Origin: Nissabacter sp. SGAir0207
GTDB lineage: Bacteria; Pseudomonadota; Gammaproteobacteria; Enterobacterales; Enterobacteriaceae
Direction of reading: 5' to 3'
Assembly (NCBI RefSeq): GCF_005491205.1
Contig: NZ_CP028035.1
Span: 372,001 to 436,000 of the forward strand
Length of the DNA: 64,000 nucleotides
Shown here piece after piece: positions 53,865 through 64,000 of this stretch (position 1 is its first letter; the number at the start of each line of letters is the position of its first letter). The notes beneath the pieces were generated by a model that saw only the letters and a program-made list of their open reading frames with translations, did not search any database and was not told where the DNA came from. The translations under genes and the position numbers were made by a program.

Positions 53865-55601
53865 GTGCGACCAAACCGGACCCTTTGTTTTTTATGTGTA
53901 CTGCTGGCTTCCCCTCTCGCGCATGCCGCCAAATTGCGCTTGCAGCTTGAGGGCTTGACCGGGGAATTAGAGAGAAACGTGCGGGTGCGGCTTTCAGCGA
54001 TCGGCAGTGATGAGGTCACAGCCGACGGGCGTTTCCGTGCCAGCGTAGACAAGGCGGTGCGCCAGGGGCTGCGGCCCTTTGGCTACTACGATCCCACCAT
54101 TGATTTCCAGTACCGCGACACCCCACCGCCGGGGCGGCCGGTGTTGATCGCCCGTGTCACCGCCGGGCAGCCGGTCTTTTTGGCCGGAACCAACGTGGTG
54201 ATTGAGGGCGACGGGCGCAATGATGAAGAGTTCCAGACGCTAAAGCGCGACAAAGTGCCGCCGGTCGGCACCCAGCTCAACCACGGCGCCTATGACAGCT
54301 TCAAAAGCTCCCTGACCAACGTGGCGGTGCGCAAAGGCTACTTTGATGCCGATATGCGCAAAAGCCAGCTCGGCATCATCCAGTCGCAGCGGCAGGCCTT
54401 CTGGGACATCGATTTCAACACCGGGCAGCGCTACCGCTTCGGCCATGTCTCCTTTGCGGGTTCGCAAATCCGCGATGATTATCTGCAAAACCTTGTCCCC
54501 TTTGAGGAGGGCGACTACTACAGCTCCAACGATCTGGCCGAGCTGAACCGTCGTCTCTCCGCCACTGGCTGGTTCAACTCCGTGGTAGTGGCACCGGAGT
54601 TTAAGGACGCCAAAGAGAACAAAGTCTTGCCGTTAAACGCCGTGGTGACGCCGCGCACCCGCAACACGCTAGAGACCGGCGTGGGCTACTCGACGGACGT
54701 TGGCCCGCGCATCAAGGCCAACTGGAAGAAGCCGTGGCTCAACTCACGCGGCCACAGTCTGGAGAGCACCCTGAACCTCTCCGGCCCGGAGCAGGAGCTG
54801 GAGTTCAGCTATAAGATTCCGCTGCTGAAGAACCCGATCGAGCAGTACTACGTGGTGCAGGGCGGCTACAAGCGCGAGGATCTGAATGACACCGAGTCTG
54901 ACGGCACCACCGTCAATCTGGCGCGTTACTGGGACTCCTCCTCCGGCTGGAAGCGCGCCATCAACCTGCGCTGGAGTCTGGATCACTTTACCCAGGGCAG
55001 CGTGACCAACACCACCATGCTGATCTACCCCGGCGTCAGCGTCAGCCGTACCCGCCAGCGCGGTGGCCTGATGCCTGACTGGGGCGACTCGCAGCGCTAC
55101 TCGCTGGACATCTCCGACACCAGCTGGGGATCGGACGTGGACTTCGCCGTGATCCAGGCGCAGAACGTCTGGATCCGCACCCTGGCGGAGAAGCACCGCT
55201 TTGTGGTGCGCGGCAACCTCGGCTGGATCGAGACCAACGACTTTGACCGCGTGCCGCCGTCGCTGCGCTTCTTTGCCGGTGGCGATCGCAGCATCCGTGG
55301 TTACCAGTACAAATCGCTCTCGCCACGGGATGACGAGGGCAAGCTGACCGGTGCCTCGCGTCTGGCCACCGGCTCGCTCGAGTACCAATACAACGTGACC
55401 GGCAAGTGGTGGGGCGCGGTGTTTGTGGACTCCGGCGAAGCGGTCAATGACATCAAACAAACCAATGTGAAGACTGGCGCGGGCGTCGGTGTGCGCTGGG
55501 CCTCGCCGATTGGCCCGGTGAAACTGGATATTGCCGCCCCAATCAACGATGACGAGGAGCATGGCGTGGAGTTCTACATTGGTTTGGGGCCTGAATTATG
55601 A
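53865..55601 (+). CDS. tamA: TamA, outer-membrane Omp85-family translocation component
   Basis: 578 residues from a GTG start 5 bases after AGGAG. Signal peptide 1-22 ([11 protein letters not shown]), three POTRA domains (about 23-275) and a 16-strand barrel (276-578) with the conserved [14 protein letters not shown] loop and a C-terminal [13 protein letters not shown]. It forms the TAM complex with TamB, which spans the periplasm and takes part in outer-membrane protein insertion and phospholipid transport. Its stop overlaps tamB in ATGA. Confidence 0.97.
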   Translation: MRPNRTLCFLCVLLASPLAHAAKLRLQLEGLTGELERNVRVRLSAIGSDEVTADGRFRASVDKAVRQGLRPFGYYDPTIDFQYRDTPPPGRPVLIARVTAGQPVFLAGTNVVIEGDGRNDEEFQTLKRDKVPPVGTQLNHGAYDSFKSSLTNVAVRKGYFDADMRKSQLGIIQSQRQAFWDIDFNTGQRYRFGHVSFAGSQIRDDYLQNLVPFEEGDYYSSNDLAELNRRLSATGWFNSVVVAPEFKDAKENKVLPLNAVVTPRTRNTLETGVGYSTDVGPRIKANWKKPWLNSRGHSLESTLNLSGPEQELEFSYKIPLLKNPIEQYYVVQGGYKREDLNDTESDGTTVNLARYWDSSSGWKRAINLRWSLDHFTQGSVTNTTMLIYPGVSVSRTRQRGGLMPDWGDSQRYSLDISDTSWGSDVDFAVIQAQNVWIRTLAEKHRFVVRGNLGWIETNDFDRVPPSLRFFAGGDRSIRGYQYKSLSPRDDEGKLTGASRLATGSLEYQYNVTGKWWGAVFVDSGEAVNDIKQTNVKTGAGVGVRWASPIGPVKLDIAAPINDDEEHGVEFYIGLGPEL

Positions 55602-58600
55602 GTCTGTTGAAGAAAATTTCCCTCGGGGTGCTGGTCTTCCTCATCCTGCTGCTGGGTACGCTGGCCTTCCTGCTGGGCACCCAAACCGGTCTGCACCTGG
55701 TGCTGAATGGCGCGGCGCGCTGGGTGCCGGGCCTGCAAATTGCCTCCGTCACCGGCGGCTGGCGTGACCTGACGCTGACCGGCGTGCAGTACCAGATGCC
55801 GGGCGTGACGGTAAAGAGCGGGCAGTTCCATTTGTCGCTCGATCTCTCCTGCTTCCGCCGTAGCCAGCTCTGCCTGAATGCCGTGACGGCGCAGGATGTG
55901 GACGTGGTGGTCAACACCCGTGAGCTTGCGCCCTCCACGGCGCCGGCCGCCGAAGAGGAGCCGGGCAGTGGCAACCTCAGCACCCCCTATCCCATCACGG
56001 TGCGGCTGCTACGGCTAAATAACGTCAAGGTCACGGTGGACAACACCGCGATTGCGCTGGGCGAGTTACGCACCGGTATGCAGTGGCAGGAGCGGGCGCT
56101 GACGCTGCTGCCGACGCGCATCAACTCGCTGCTGGTGGCGCTGCCGACCGCCGCGCAGTTGGCGCTGGAGCAGGTTGCCGAACCGCAGCCACCGGTGCCG
56201 GCCACCCCGGCCGAGCCAGAGACGCCGCTGGGCGAAACGCTCCAACAGCTGTTCGCCAAGCCGCTGCTGCCGGATCTGCCGAGCTTCCGCCTGCCGCTGG
56301 ATATCGCCATCCCGTCGATCCGGGGCGAGCAGTTGCGCCTGACCGGTGACACCGACATCACCCTTACGTCGCTGCTGGTGCAGGCGCACACCAAAGACCA
56401 GCACCTGCAACTCGACACGCTGGATATCGACTCGCCGCAGGGCACGTTGAACGCGCGCGGGCAGGCAACGCTCAGCGACAACTGGCCGCTGGCGATGGAG
56501 GTCAACGGTACGCTGAACGTCGATCCGCTGAAGGGTGAAAAGCTGAAGCTGACCGCCAATGGCGGCCTGCGTGAGAAGCTGGACGTGGCGCTCAATCTCT
56601 CCGGCCCGGTACGCACCGACCTGAAGGTGCAGACCCAGCTGGCCGAAGCGGGGCTGCCGCTGATGCTCTCCCTGACCAGCGATACGCTGCGCTGGCCGCT
56701 GACCGGTGAGGCGCAGTACCAGGTGAAAAATGTGGCGGTGAACTTCACCGGCAAGGCGGTGGACTACCGGCTGGGGATGCACGCGGACGTCAGCGGCGTC
56801 GGCCTGCCACCGGCCACCGTCACGCTGGATGGCGCGGGCAACGTCGAGCAGTTCCGGCTGGCGCGGCTGCGGCTGGCCGCCTTGCAGGGCAACAGCGACC
56901 TGAGCGGCGTGGTGGACTGGAGCAAGGCGATCAGCTGGAACAGCGTGCTGACGCTCAACGGCATCAACACCGCGCGGCAGTGGCCAGAGTGGCCAGCCAC
57001 GCTGGAGGGCAAAATTGTCACGCGCGGCAGCCTCTACGGCGGCAACATGCAGCTGCGCGTGCCGGAGTTACAGCTCAACGGCCGGGTGCGTAACAACCGG
57101 GTGGAGGCGCGCGGCCAGCTCAGCGGCAACGCCGCCGGACAGTGGGACATTCCGCAACTTCACCTGGCGCTGGGGCGCAACACGGTGGATGTGAAGGGCA
57201 AGCTGGATGAGAACTGGAACCTCGACGCCAACATCAACGCGCCGCAGCTGGACAACGCCCTGCCGGGGCTGGGCGGCGTGGTTAACGGCGCGCTGCAACT
57301 GCGCGGCAATCTGAAGGCACCGCAGATCCTGGCGGATCTTACCGCCAACCGCCTGCGCTGGCAGGAGCTGCGCATCAATCGTGTCACCCTGAAAGGCGAG
57401 GTGCGATCCGGTGAGCAGATCGAAGGCGATCTGGCGTTGCGGGTCGATCAACTGACCCAAGCGGCACTGGCGATCCGCCAGCTGACGCTGCAGGCCAAAG
57501 GCAGCGAGAAGCAGCACCAGATGCAACTGCGCATCGACGGCAAACCGGTCTCCGGCCAGCTGGCGCTGAACGGCAGCTTTGACCGCCAAACCCAGCGCTG
57601 GAGCGGCACCCTCAACAATACCCGCTTCGACACGCCGGTGGGCGAGGTGCGCCTCAGCCGCGCAATGGCGCTTGAGTACTTCAACCAAGAGCAGCGGGTA
57701 ACCGTCGGGCCGCACTGCTGGCTCAACCCGAACGTGGAGCTGTGCGTACCGAAAACCATTGACGCCGGTGCGAGCGGGCAGGCAACGGTGCAACTCAACC
57801 GCTTCGATTTGGCGATGGTGAAACCCTTCCTGACCGAGGACACCCAACTCTCCGGCCTCTTCACCGGCCGGGCGGATGTCAGTTGGAAAGCCGGTGGCGG
57901 CCTGCCGCAGGCGAAGGTGACGCTCTCCGGCAAGGGGGTCAAGGTACGGCAGAATGTGCAGGGCAACACCCTGCCGGTGGACTTCGACACGCTGGATCTC
58001 AATGCCGCGCTGGTCAATGGCCGCGCCCAACTGGGCTGGCTGATCCGCATCGCCAACAATGGCCAGTTGGCGGGCAACGTGCAGATTGCCGATCCGCAGG
58101 GGCGGCGCAACATCACCGGCAATGTCACCATCAGCCGCCTGTCGCTGGCGCTGCTTAACCCCGCGCTGTCGCAGGGGGAGAAGGCGCAGGGGATGCTGGA
58201 CGCCAACCTGCGGCTGGCTGGCAATGCCCAGCGCCCGCTGGTCTATGGGCAGATGGCGCTGGATGGCGTGGACGTGGATGGCAGCTGGATGCCGTTTGAT
58301 ATTACCAATGGTCGGCTGGGACTGAACTTCAACGGCAACACCTCGACGCTCAACGGCCTGATCCAGACCTCGCAAGGGCAGATCGCGCTGGCTGGCAACG
58401 CGGACTGGTCGCAGATCGATGCCTGGCGCGCGCGCATCGCCGCCAAGGGGGACAAGGTGCGCGTCACGGTGCCGCCGATGGTGCGGCTCGATGTATCGCC
58501 GGATCTGGTGTTCGAGGCGACGCCGCAACTCTTCTCGCTGAACGGCAATGTCGATATCCCGTGGGCGCGCATCACGGTGCAGGATCTGCCGGAGAGCGCG

Positions 58601-59380
58601 GTGGGTGTCTCCTCGGACGAGGTGATGCTGGATGAGCAGCGTCGGCCGATCGAGGCGCAGTCCGCCTCCATCCCGATTGCCAGCAACCTGACCGTCAACA
58701 TCGGCAACGACGTGCGGCTGGACGCCTTCGGCCTGAAGGCGCAGCTGAAGGGCGCGCTGAAAGTAGTGCAGGACAAGCAGGGGCTGGGGCTGAACGGCCA
58801 GATTGACATTCCTTCCGGCCGCTTCCACGCTTATGGACAGGATCTGCTGGTGCGCAAGGGGCAGCTGCTCTTCTCTGGCCCGCCTGACCAGCCGCTGCTC
58901 AACATTGAGGCGATCCGCAACCCGGACTCCACGGCGGATGACGTGGTGGCAGGCGTGAAGGTGACCGGACTGGCGGACGAACCGAAGCTGGAGATCTTCT
59001 CCGACCCGGCGATGTCTCAGGAGGAGGCGCTCTCCTACCTGCTGCGCGGGCAGGGGCTTGACAACACCGGCACCGACAGCGGCATGATGACCTCCATGCT
59101 GGTCGGATTGGGGGTTGCACAAAGTGGTAAACTTGTGGGTAAAATCGGCGAGGCCTTCGGCGTTAGCAACCTGACGCTGGACACCGCTGGCGTGGGCGAC
59201 AGCTCGCAGGTGGTGGTCAGCGGTTATGTGCTGCCGGGGCTGCAAGTAAAATATGGTGTAGGGATATTTGATTCTTTGGCGACGCTAACGCTACGTTACC
59301 GGTTGATGCCGAAATTATACCTGGAAGCGGTGTCTGGTCTCGATCAGGCATTAGATGTGCTCTATCAGTTTGAGTTTTAA
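55598..59380 (+). CDS. tamB: TamB, AsmA-like inner-membrane translocation component
   Basis: 1260 residues (E. coli 1259). An N-terminal membrane anchor (about 7-28, [19 protein letters not shown]) precedes a very long repetitive beta-rich periplasmic groove of the bridge-like lipid transfer type and the conserved TamB C-terminal domain (DUF490) that contacts TamA ([19 protein letters not shown] to LDVLYQFEF). Overlaps tamA by 4 bp and is 2 bp before ytfP, so the three are one operon. Confidence 0.97.
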   Translation: MSLLKKISLGVLVFLILLLGTLAFLLGTQTGLHLVLNGAARWVPGLQIASVTGGWRDLTLTGVQYQMPGVTVKSGQFHLSLDLSCFRRSQLCLNAVTAQDVDVVVNTRELAPSTAPAAEEEPGSGNLSTPYPITVRLLRLNNVKVTVDNTAIALGELRTGMQWQERALTLLPTRINSLLVALPTAAQLALEQVAEPQPPVPATPAEPETPLGETLQQLFAKPLLPDLPSFRLPLDIAIPSIRGEQLRLTGDTDITLTSLLVQAHTKDQHLQLDTLDIDSPQGTLNARGQATLSDNWPLAMEVNGTLNVDPLKGEKLKLTANGGLREKLDVALNLSGPVRTDLKVQTQLAEAGLPLMLSLTSDTLRWPLTGEAQYQVKNVAVNFTGKAVDYRLGMHADVSGVGLPPATVTLDGAGNVEQFRLARLRLAALQGNSDLSGVVDWSKAISWNSVLTLNGINTARQWPEWPATLEGKIVTRGSLYGGNMQLRVPELQLNGRVRNNRVEARGQLSGNAAGQWDIPQLHLALGRNTVDVKGKLDENWNLDANINAPQLDNALPGLGGVVNGALQLRGNLKAPQILADLTANRLRWQELRINRVTLKGEVRSGEQIEGDLALRVDQLTQAALAIRQLTLQAKGSEKQHQMQLRIDGKPVSGQLALNGSFDRQTQRWSGTLNNTRFDTPVGEVRLSRAMALEYFNQEQRVTVGPHCWLNPNVELCVPKTIDAGASGQATVQLNRFDLAMVKPFLTEDTQLSGLFTGRADVSWKAGGGLPQAKVTLSGKGVKVRQNVQGNTLPVDFDTLDLNAALVNGRAQLGWLIRIANNGQLAGNVQIADPQGRRNITGNVTISRLSLALLNPALSQGEKAQGMLDANLRLAGNAQRPLVYGQMALDGVDVDGSWMPFDITNGRLGLNFNGNTSTLNGLIQTSQGQIALAGNADWSQIDAWRARIAAKGDKVRVTVPPMVRLDVSPDLVFEATPQLFSLNGNVDIPWARITVQDLPESAVGVSSDEVMLDEQRRPIEAQSASIPIASNLTVNIGNDVRLDAFGLKAQLKGALKVVQDKQGLGLNGQIDIPSGRFHAYGQDLLVRKGQLLFSGPPDQPLLNIEAIRNPDSTADDVVAGVKVTGLADEPKLEIFSDPAMSQEEALSYLLRGQGLDNTGTDSGMMTSMLVGLGVAQSGKLVGKIGEAFGVSNLTLDTAGVGDSSQVVVSGYVLPGLQVKYGVGIFDSLATLTLRYRLMPKLYLEAVSGLDQALDVLYQFEF

Positions 59381-59382
59381 CG

Positions 59383-59733
59383 ATGCGAATAATTGTCTAC
59401 GGCAGTTTGCGCCGCAAGCAGGGTAACAGTCACTGGATGACCAATGCCCAATGGTTAGGCGATCATGAGTTAGAGGGGTTCGAACTCTATGATCTGGGAC
59501 TGTATCCGGCGGCCATCCCCGGTGAGGGCACCGTCTATTGTGAGGTTTATCGCATCAACTCCTCGATCCTGTCAGAGTTGGATGAATTGAAAAGCAATAC
59601 CAAGGACTACCGCCGGGAGTTGATCTCAACCCCCTATGGCAGTGCCTGGATCTACCTCTACAAGCTCCCCTTGGAGGGGGTGCCGCGCATTGAGAGCGGC
59701 GACTGGCTAAAGCGCAATCCGCGCATGGACTGA
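59383..59733 (+). CDS. ytfP: YtfP, gamma-glutamylcyclotransferase-fold protein
   Basis: 116 residues. The glycine-rich N-terminal motif VYGSLRRKQGNSHWM and EGFELYDLGLYPAAIPGEGTVYCEVY with ELDELKSNTKDYRRELI fit the GGCT-like family. The enzymatic substrate is not known for YtfP; gamma-glutamylamine cyclotransferase activity is a family-based guess. Last gene of tamA-tamB-ytfP. Confidence 0.93.
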   Translation: MRIIVYGSLRRKQGNSHWMTNAQWLGDHELEGFELYDLGLYPAAIPGEGTVYCEVYRINSSILSELDELKSNTKDYRRELISTPYGSAWIYLYKLPLEGVPRIESGDWLKRNPRMD

Positions 59734-59742
59734 CGCCCAACC

Positions 59743-59778
59743 GGGCAAAAAAAAACACCGCCCTTGGGCGGTGTTTTT
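59743..59778. terminator. Bidirectional terminator between ytfP and ppa
   Basis: A 13-bp perfect inverted repeat, AAAAACACCGCCC and its complement with a 2-base centre, flanked by further A residues on the left. It serves ytfP on plus and ppa on minus. Confidence 0.92.
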
Positions 59779-59795
59779 GTTCGGGTGGCGGAAGA

Positions 59796-60323
59796 TTACT
59801 TCTTCGCGCGCTCGAAGGAGGCCACGATCTCAGCTTTCGCCGCTTCCGCGTTGTCCCAACCTTCAACTTTCACCCATTTGCCTTTTTCCAGGTCTTTGTA
59901 GTGCTCGAAGAAGTGGGCGATCTGGGCGCGCAGCAGCTCCGGCAGGTCGTTCACATCTTTGATGTGGTCATACTCTTTGGTCAGCTTGCTGTGCGGCACG
60001 GCCACCAGCTTGGCATCTTCACCGGCTTCGTCGGTCATCTTCAGCACGCCCACCGGACGGCAGCGGATCACGGAACCCGGCTGCAGCGGGTACGGGGTCG
60101 GGACCAGTACGTCAACCGGGTCGCCATCCAGGGAGAGGGTGTGGTTGATGTAGCCGTAGTTGCACGGGTAGAACATCGCGGTAGACATGAAGCGGTCTAC
60201 GAACAGCGCGCCGGTCTCTTTGTCGATTTCATATTTGATCGGATCAGCGTTGGCCGGGATTTCGATCACTACGTAGATATCTTCCGGGAGATCTTTGCCT
60301 GCCGGTACGTTGTTCAAGCTCAT
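59796..60323 (-). CDS. ppa: Inorganic pyrophosphatase
   Basis: 175 residues (E. coli 176). Family I soluble, Mg-dependent hexameric enzyme that hydrolyses pyrophosphate to drive biosynthesis. Active-site stretches are [45 protein letters not shown] and [30 protein letters not shown]. Codon bias is strong, as for an abundant enzyme. In K-12 the chpSB toxin-antitoxin genes lie beside it; they are absent here. Confidence 0.98.
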   Translation of the reverse strand: MSLNNVPAGKDLPEDIYVVIEIPANADPIKYEIDKETGALFVDRFMSTAMFYPCNYGYINHTLSLDGDPVDVLVPTPYPLQPGSVIRCRPVGVLKMTDEAGEDAKLVAVPHSKLTKEYDHIKDVNDLPELLRAQIAHFFEHYKDLEKGKWVKVEGWDNAEAAKAEIVASFERAKK

Positions 60324-60499
60324 GGTGGTTTCCTTTCATCGAACCAGAATTAGAGTGTCGGCTATTATAGCCAACTCTTTTATGAAGTCCTGCCCTTTTA
60401 ACACGCCGCCAGCCCGCCAGACGGCGCCGTTGCTGCCTTCGCCGCCAATTTCAGACTTATCCCTCCACTGCTGTAGTGAGAGCTGCATCACATTTTCCC

Positions 60500-60526
60500 T
60501 CAAGGATTGACGCCCCCTGCCGATAG
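60500..60526 (+). promoter_or_regulatory. Sigma28 (FliA) promoter of the chemoreceptor
   Basis: TCAAGGAT (60500-60507), exactly 11 bases, then GCCGATAG (60519-60526), against the consensus TAAAGTTT-N11-GCCGATAA. The -10 matches at 7 of 8 positions. It lies 75 bp before the receptor start. Confidence 0.8.
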
Positions 60527-60601
60527 AAAAGACAAATGATGCGGGAAAAACCCGCAACCCATTGTCTTAACGTCTTTTTTTTCACCACACCAGGATTACG
60601 T

Positions 60602-62161
60602 ATGTTCAACAAGATTAGTGTCAAAGCTGGGCTGGTTGCCCTGCTGGGCTTGATGACTCTGCTGTTGCTGCTGGTCAGCATTATCGGCGGCGTGGCCATA
60701 CAGCAGGATGCACGCTCCCTCCAGCAAATTAACCAGCTTCAGGGCGAGGAGATGAACTCCGTCACCGAGGGCTACAACAATACGCTGCGGGTGCGCACCG
60801 CGGCGGCGCTGGCCATCCGGCAGATGGAGACCGGCATGACCGATGATGCCCAGAAGACCACGGGCCGCATTGCCATCTACCTGCAACGTGCCGACCAGAA
60901 CATGGCCGACTTCAAGGCCTCTGACCACTCCGGCGAGCGCGGCGAGGCGCTGGCACAGGCGGTGGATGCGGCCTACAGCCAATACCGGGAGAAGGGGCTG
61001 GCGACGCTGCTGGCTACCCTGCAACAGAGCAAGCCGGATGACTATTATGAGCTGCTGGAGCACCAGATTAGCCAGTACAGCAACCCTTATGATGCCGCCA
61101 TCGCCAACTTCCGCGCCTTTGGCAAGGATCTGGGGGAGGAGAGCGTTAACCATGCGGTAGGGAGTGCCCACTTCAAGCTGACGATCATCATCATCGCCTG
61201 CCTGCTGGTACTGGCGCTGGTGGTACTGGCGTGGTTTGCGCTCAAGCAGATTATCCTGCGCCCGCTGGAGCAAGTGATGGCCCACCTGGAGCACATGGCC
61301 GCTGGCGATCTCACCCGCCCGGTGCCGCTGCGGGGGAATACCGAGATTGGCCGCTTGGGCCACGCGCTGGCGAACATGCAGGGGTCGCTGGCGGAGTCGG
61401 TCAGCCGGGTGCGCAATGCTGCCAACCAGATTGACACCGGCGCACGCGAGCTGTCCGCTGGCAACATCAATCTGGCGGCGCGCACCGAAGAGTCTGCCGC
61501 CTCACTCGAGCAGACCGCCGCCAGCATGGAGGAGCTGACCTCCACCGTGCGCATGAACGCGCAGAATACCGAGCAGGCTAATGCGCTGGCAGAGAGCGTC
61601 TCCGCCATCGCCAGCAAGGGCAGTGACGTGGTGAGCGAGGTGATGGAGAAGATGCGCGCCATTACTCACAGTTCGCAACGTATCGGCGACATTATCACTG
61701 TAATGGATGGCATCTCGTTCCAGACCAACATTCTGGCGCTGAACGCGGCGGTCGAGGCGGCACGTGCCGGGGAGCAGGGGCGTGGTTTTGCGGTGGTGGC
61801 CGGTGAGGTGCGCAATCTGGCACAGCGCAGCGCCCAGTCGGCGAAAGAGATTAAGACGCTGATTGGCGACTCCGAGGCGCGGGTCAAAGAGGGCCGCCAG
61901 ATGGTCGAGGGCGCGGCACAGACCATGAGTGAAATTGCCGAGGAGGTGGGCCGGGTCACCACGCTGATGCGTGAGATCTCCACCGCCACCCATGAGCAGA
62001 GCAATGGCATCGGCCAGGTCAATCAGGCAGTGACGCAGATGGATCAAGTGGCGCAGCAGAATGCGGCGCTGGTGGAGCAGGCTGCCGCCGCCACCGCTTC
62101 GCTGGAGGAGCAGGCGCGGCTGCTGGCGGAGATCATGGCGGGCTTCAAAGTAGGCCGATAG
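60602..62161 (+). CDS. Methyl-accepting chemotaxis protein, four-helix-bundle sensor
   Basis: 519 residues from MFNKISVKAGLVALLGLMTL. TM1 about 10-33; a periplasmic helical domain 34-190 of the Tar/Tsr type, with arginines near 63-65 in the place of the amino-acid-binding arginine of Tsr; TM2 191-214; HAMP 212-265; signalling domain to 519 with the tip [33 protein letters not shown]. The tail ends FKVGR and lacks the NWETF pentapeptide, so it probably needs other receptors for efficient adaptation. The ligand is unknown. It has a sigma28 promoter. Confidence 0.94.
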   Translation: MFNKISVKAGLVALLGLMTLLLLLVSIIGGVAIQQDARSLQQINQLQGEEMNSVTEGYNNTLRVRTAAALAIRQMETGMTDDAQKTTGRIAIYLQRADQNMADFKASDHSGERGEALAQAVDAAYSQYREKGLATLLATLQQSKPDDYYELLEHQISQYSNPYDAAIANFRAFGKDLGEESVNHAVGSAHFKLTIIIIACLLVLALVVLAWFALKQIILRPLEQVMAHLEHMAAGDLTRPVPLRGNTEIGRLGHALANMQGSLAESVSRVRNAANQIDTGARELSAGNINLAARTEESAASLEQTAASMEELTSTVRMNAQNTEQANALAESVSAIASKGSDVVSEVMEKMRAITHSSQRIGDIITVMDGISFQTNILALNAAVEAARAGEQGRGFAVVAGEVRNLAQRSAQSAKEIKTLIGDSEARVKEGRQMVEGAAQTMSEIAEEVGRVTTLMREISTATHEQSNGIGQVNQAVTQMDQVAQQNAALVEQAAAATASLEEQARLLAEIMAGFKVGR

Positions 62162-62183
62162 GGCTTATCGGCAGGCAGAAAGC

Positions 62184-62214
62184 AAAAAGGGTGATCGCGA
62201 GATCACCCTTTTTT
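62184..62214. terminator. Bidirectional terminator between the chemoreceptor and fbp
   Basis: A 13-bp perfect stem, AAAAAGGGTGATC and GATCACCCTTTTT, with a 4-base GCGA loop. Confidence 0.92.
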
Positions 62215-62226
62215 ATTGCCGCCGGA

Positions 62227-63225
62227 TCAGTTGTCCGGGTAGAGCTCGATAAAGCGCTCGGCATCTTCCACCATAGAGTGGGTGCCGACAAAGAACGGCG
62301 CGCGCTGGTGCAGCGATTCCGGCTCAATGTCCAGAATGCGGCGCACGCCATCGCTGGCCTTGCCGCCCGCTTGCTCGGCCAGGAAGGCCATCGGGTTGCA
62401 CTCATACAGCAGGCGCAGCTTGCCTTTCGGGTGGCTGGCGGTGCTTGGGTAGATATAGATGCCGCCCTTCAGCAGGTTGCGGTGGAAGTCCGCCACCAGC
62501 GAGCCGATATAGCGTGAGGTGTAGGGGCGCTGGGTCGCCTCATCCTGCTCCTGGCAATATTTGATGTACTTCTTCACGCCGAGCGGGAATTTGATGTAGT
62601 TCCCTTCGTTGATGGAGTACATGTTGCCCTTTTCCGGGAAGCAGACTTTCTCATGGGAGAGGCAGAACACGCCGAGGGAAGGGTCATAGGTGAAGGCATG
62701 GACACCGCAGCCGGTGGTGTAGACCAGCATGGTGGAGGAGCCGTACACCACATAGCCAGCGGCGACCTGGGCGCTGCCCGGTTGCAGGAAATCCTCGGCC
62801 TTGACCGGGGTGCCAATCGGGCTGATGCGGCGATAGATGGAGAAGATGGTGCCGACAGAGACGTTGACGTCAATGTTGGAGGAGCCATCCAGCGGGTCCA
62901 TCAGCACCACATACTTGGCGTTCTCCGCGCCTTCGAAGATGACGATCTCATCTTCCTCTTCGGAGGCGATGCCTGCCACTTCACCACGGGCTTTCAGGGC
63001 CGCTTTCAGCTTTTCGTTGGCGAACAGATCGAGCTTCATCTGCACTTCGCCCTGAACGTTCGACACGCCGCTGGTACCCAGAATATCGACCAGACCCGCC
63101 TTATTGATATCCCGGTGGATAATCTTGGCACCGAGCTTGATCGCGGAGAGCAACGCCGTCAGTTCACCTGTGGCGTGGGGGAAGTCGTGCTGCTTCTCGA
63201 CAATGAATTCGCCTAACGTTTTCAT
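62227..63225 (-). CDS. fbp: Fructose-1,6-bisphosphatase class I
   Basis: 332 residues, the E. coli length. Catalyses the key gluconeogenic step to fructose 6-phosphate. The metal site is [33 protein letters not shown] and the [26 protein letters not shown] motif complete the active site. The leader contains a 7-bp hairpin (63255-63275). In K-12 the ytfQRT-yjfF transporter precedes fbp; here a chemoreceptor does. Confidence 0.98.
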   Translation of the reverse strand: MKTLGEFIVEKQHDFPHATGELTALLSAIKLGAKIIHRDINKAGLVDILGTSGVSNVQGEVQMKLDLFANEKLKAALKARGEVAGIASEEEDEIVIFEGAENAKYVVLMDPLDGSSNIDVNVSVGTIFSIYRRISPIGTPVKAEDFLQPGSAQVAAGYVVYGSSTMLVYTTGCGVHAFTYDPSLGVFCLSHEKVCFPEKGNMYSINEGNYIKFPLGVKKYIKYCQEQDEATQRPYTSRYIGSLVADFHRNLLKGGIYIYPSTASHPKGKLRLLYECNPMAFLAEQAGGKASDGVRRILDIEPESLHQRAPFFVGTHSMVEDAERFIELYPDN

Positions 63226-63395
63226 GACACAATCCCTGAATCTAATGATGGAAAGTGGTTTCGGTTACAAACCACCAACATAAGCTGAGCCAGTTTAACG
63301 TAAAGATATGGACGATTCATAGGCAAATCCATTTCTTCTGGACGATTCCGAGCGGTAGAATACCGGCTGACCCAAAGTGATCAAATGGAAATAAT

Positions 63396-64000
63396 ATGCG
63401 TATTCATATTCTTGGTATCTGCGGCACCTTTATGGGCGGGCTGGCGATGCTGGCCCGCTCGCTGGGCCATGAGGTAACCGGCTCTGACGACAATGTCTAT
63501 CCGCCGATGAGCACACTGCTGGAGAACCAGGGCATCAACCTTATCCAGGGATACGATCCGGCACAGCTCGATCCCGCGCCGGATCTGGTGATCATCGGCA
63601 ACGCCATGACGCGCGGCAACCCGTGCGTGGAGGCAGTGCTGGAGCGTGGCATCCGCTATATGTCAGGCCCGCAGTGGCTGCATGACGATGTGCTGCGTGA
63701 ACGCTGGGTCATCGCCGTTGCCGGGACGCACGGCAAAACCACCACCGCCGGCATGGTCACCTGGATCCTGGAAGAGTGCGGCTACCAGCCGGGCTTCGTG
63801 ATCGGCGGCGTGCCGGGCAACTTTGAGGTCTCTGCCCGTCTGGGCGGCAGCCCGTTCTTCGTGATCGAGGCGGATGAGTATGACTGCGCCTTCTTCGACA
63901 AACGATCCAAGTTTGTCCACTACTGCCCGCGCACCCTGATCCTGAACAATCTGGAGTTCGATCATGCCGACATCTTCGACGATCTGAAGGCGATCCAGAA
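63396..64000 (+). CDS. mpl: Mpl, murein tripeptide ligase, N-terminal part only
   Basis: The first 201 codons of the cytoplasmic ligase that joins the recycled tripeptide L-Ala-gamma-D-Glu-meso-DAP to UDP-MurNAc. It begins MRIHILGICGTFMGGLAMLA; the ATP loop VAGTHGKTTTAGM is near residue 110-122, and FFVIEADEYDCAFFDKRSKF follows. Truncated by the right edge. It is divergent from fbp with a 170-bp gap. Confidence 0.95.
   Translation, partial: MRIHILGICGTFMGGLAMLARSLGHEVTGSDDNVYPPMSTLLENQGINLIQGYDPAQLDPAPDLVIIGNAMTRGNPCVEAVLERGIRYMSGPQWLHDDVLRERWVIAVAGTHGKTTTAGMVTWILEECGYQPGFVIGGVPGNFEVSARLGGSPFFVIEADEYDCAFFDKRSKFVHYCPRTLILNNLEFDHADIFDDLKAIQ

Noticed and set aside
57068..59245. 725-codon open reading frame antisense to tamB
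   Set aside because: Rich in R, H, Q and L, without domain resemblance; it is the complementary reading of a GC-rich gene with strong codon bias.

Overview
This is a 64 kb stretch of core chromosome from a member of the Enterobacterales. Nearly every protein reads as a close relative of an Escherichia coli K-12 protein, and the order follows the K-12 segment from dsbD to mpl. The sequence is GC-rich, and several loci present in K-12 are absent (ampC and sugE between ecnB and frd; the ula genes before rpsF; cycA and ytfE after fklB; ytfQRT-yjfF before fbp). That would fit a Serratia-like or other Yersiniaceae genome, but the genus cannot be named from the window alone. The K-12 comparisons come from memory, not from a search.

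Layout, left to right. 1-4405: dsbD (cut by the window edge), cutA, dcuA and aspA on the minus strand and fxsA on the plus strand, with a CRP-type site between aspA and fxsA. 4533-9332: a sigma32-type promoter and groES-groEL, lipoprotein yjeI, epmB divergent from efp, and two entericidin lipoproteins. 9380-13296: blc and the fumarate reductase operon frdABCD (minus). 13551-22716: epmA, mscM, psd, rsgA, orn, three identical tRNA-Gly(GCC) genes, a datA-like DnaA-box cluster, and queG. 22715-33686: the long plus-strand run nnr-tsaE-amiB-mutL-miaA-hfq-hflX-hflK-hflC-yjeT. 33831-40844: purA, nsrR-rnr-rlmB and aidB. 40883-43497: two small stress proteins (DUF1471 family) and a Cache-domain chemoreceptor on the minus strand. 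43988-45556: the ribosomal operon rpsF-priB-rpsR-rplI with a promoter and an S6:S18-type leader. 45643-53648: ytfB, fklB, cpdB, cysQ, ytfJ, ytfK, ytfL, msrA. 53865-59733: tamA-tamB-ytfP. 59796-64000: ppa, a second chemoreceptor with a sigma28 promoter, fbp, and the start of mpl.

Functional themes. EF-P and its two lysylation enzymes (epmB, epmA) lie within about 7 kb. dcuA, aspA and the frd operon together form the aspartate-to-fumarate-to-succinate branch of anaerobic respiration. amiB, tamAB and mpl serve the envelope; hfq, rnr, orn, miaA, rlmB, tsaE and queG serve RNA metabolism.

No phage, insertion sequence, CRISPR array, toxin cluster or recognisable new multi-gene system was found. The items that most deserve a second look are non-coding: the datA-like cluster at 21354-21552; an orphan minus-strand terminator with an upstream 11-bp hairpin at 43666-43789 that could be a small RNA; and FNR-like, sigma28-like and Pho-box-like sites upstream of the chemoreceptors and ytfK.
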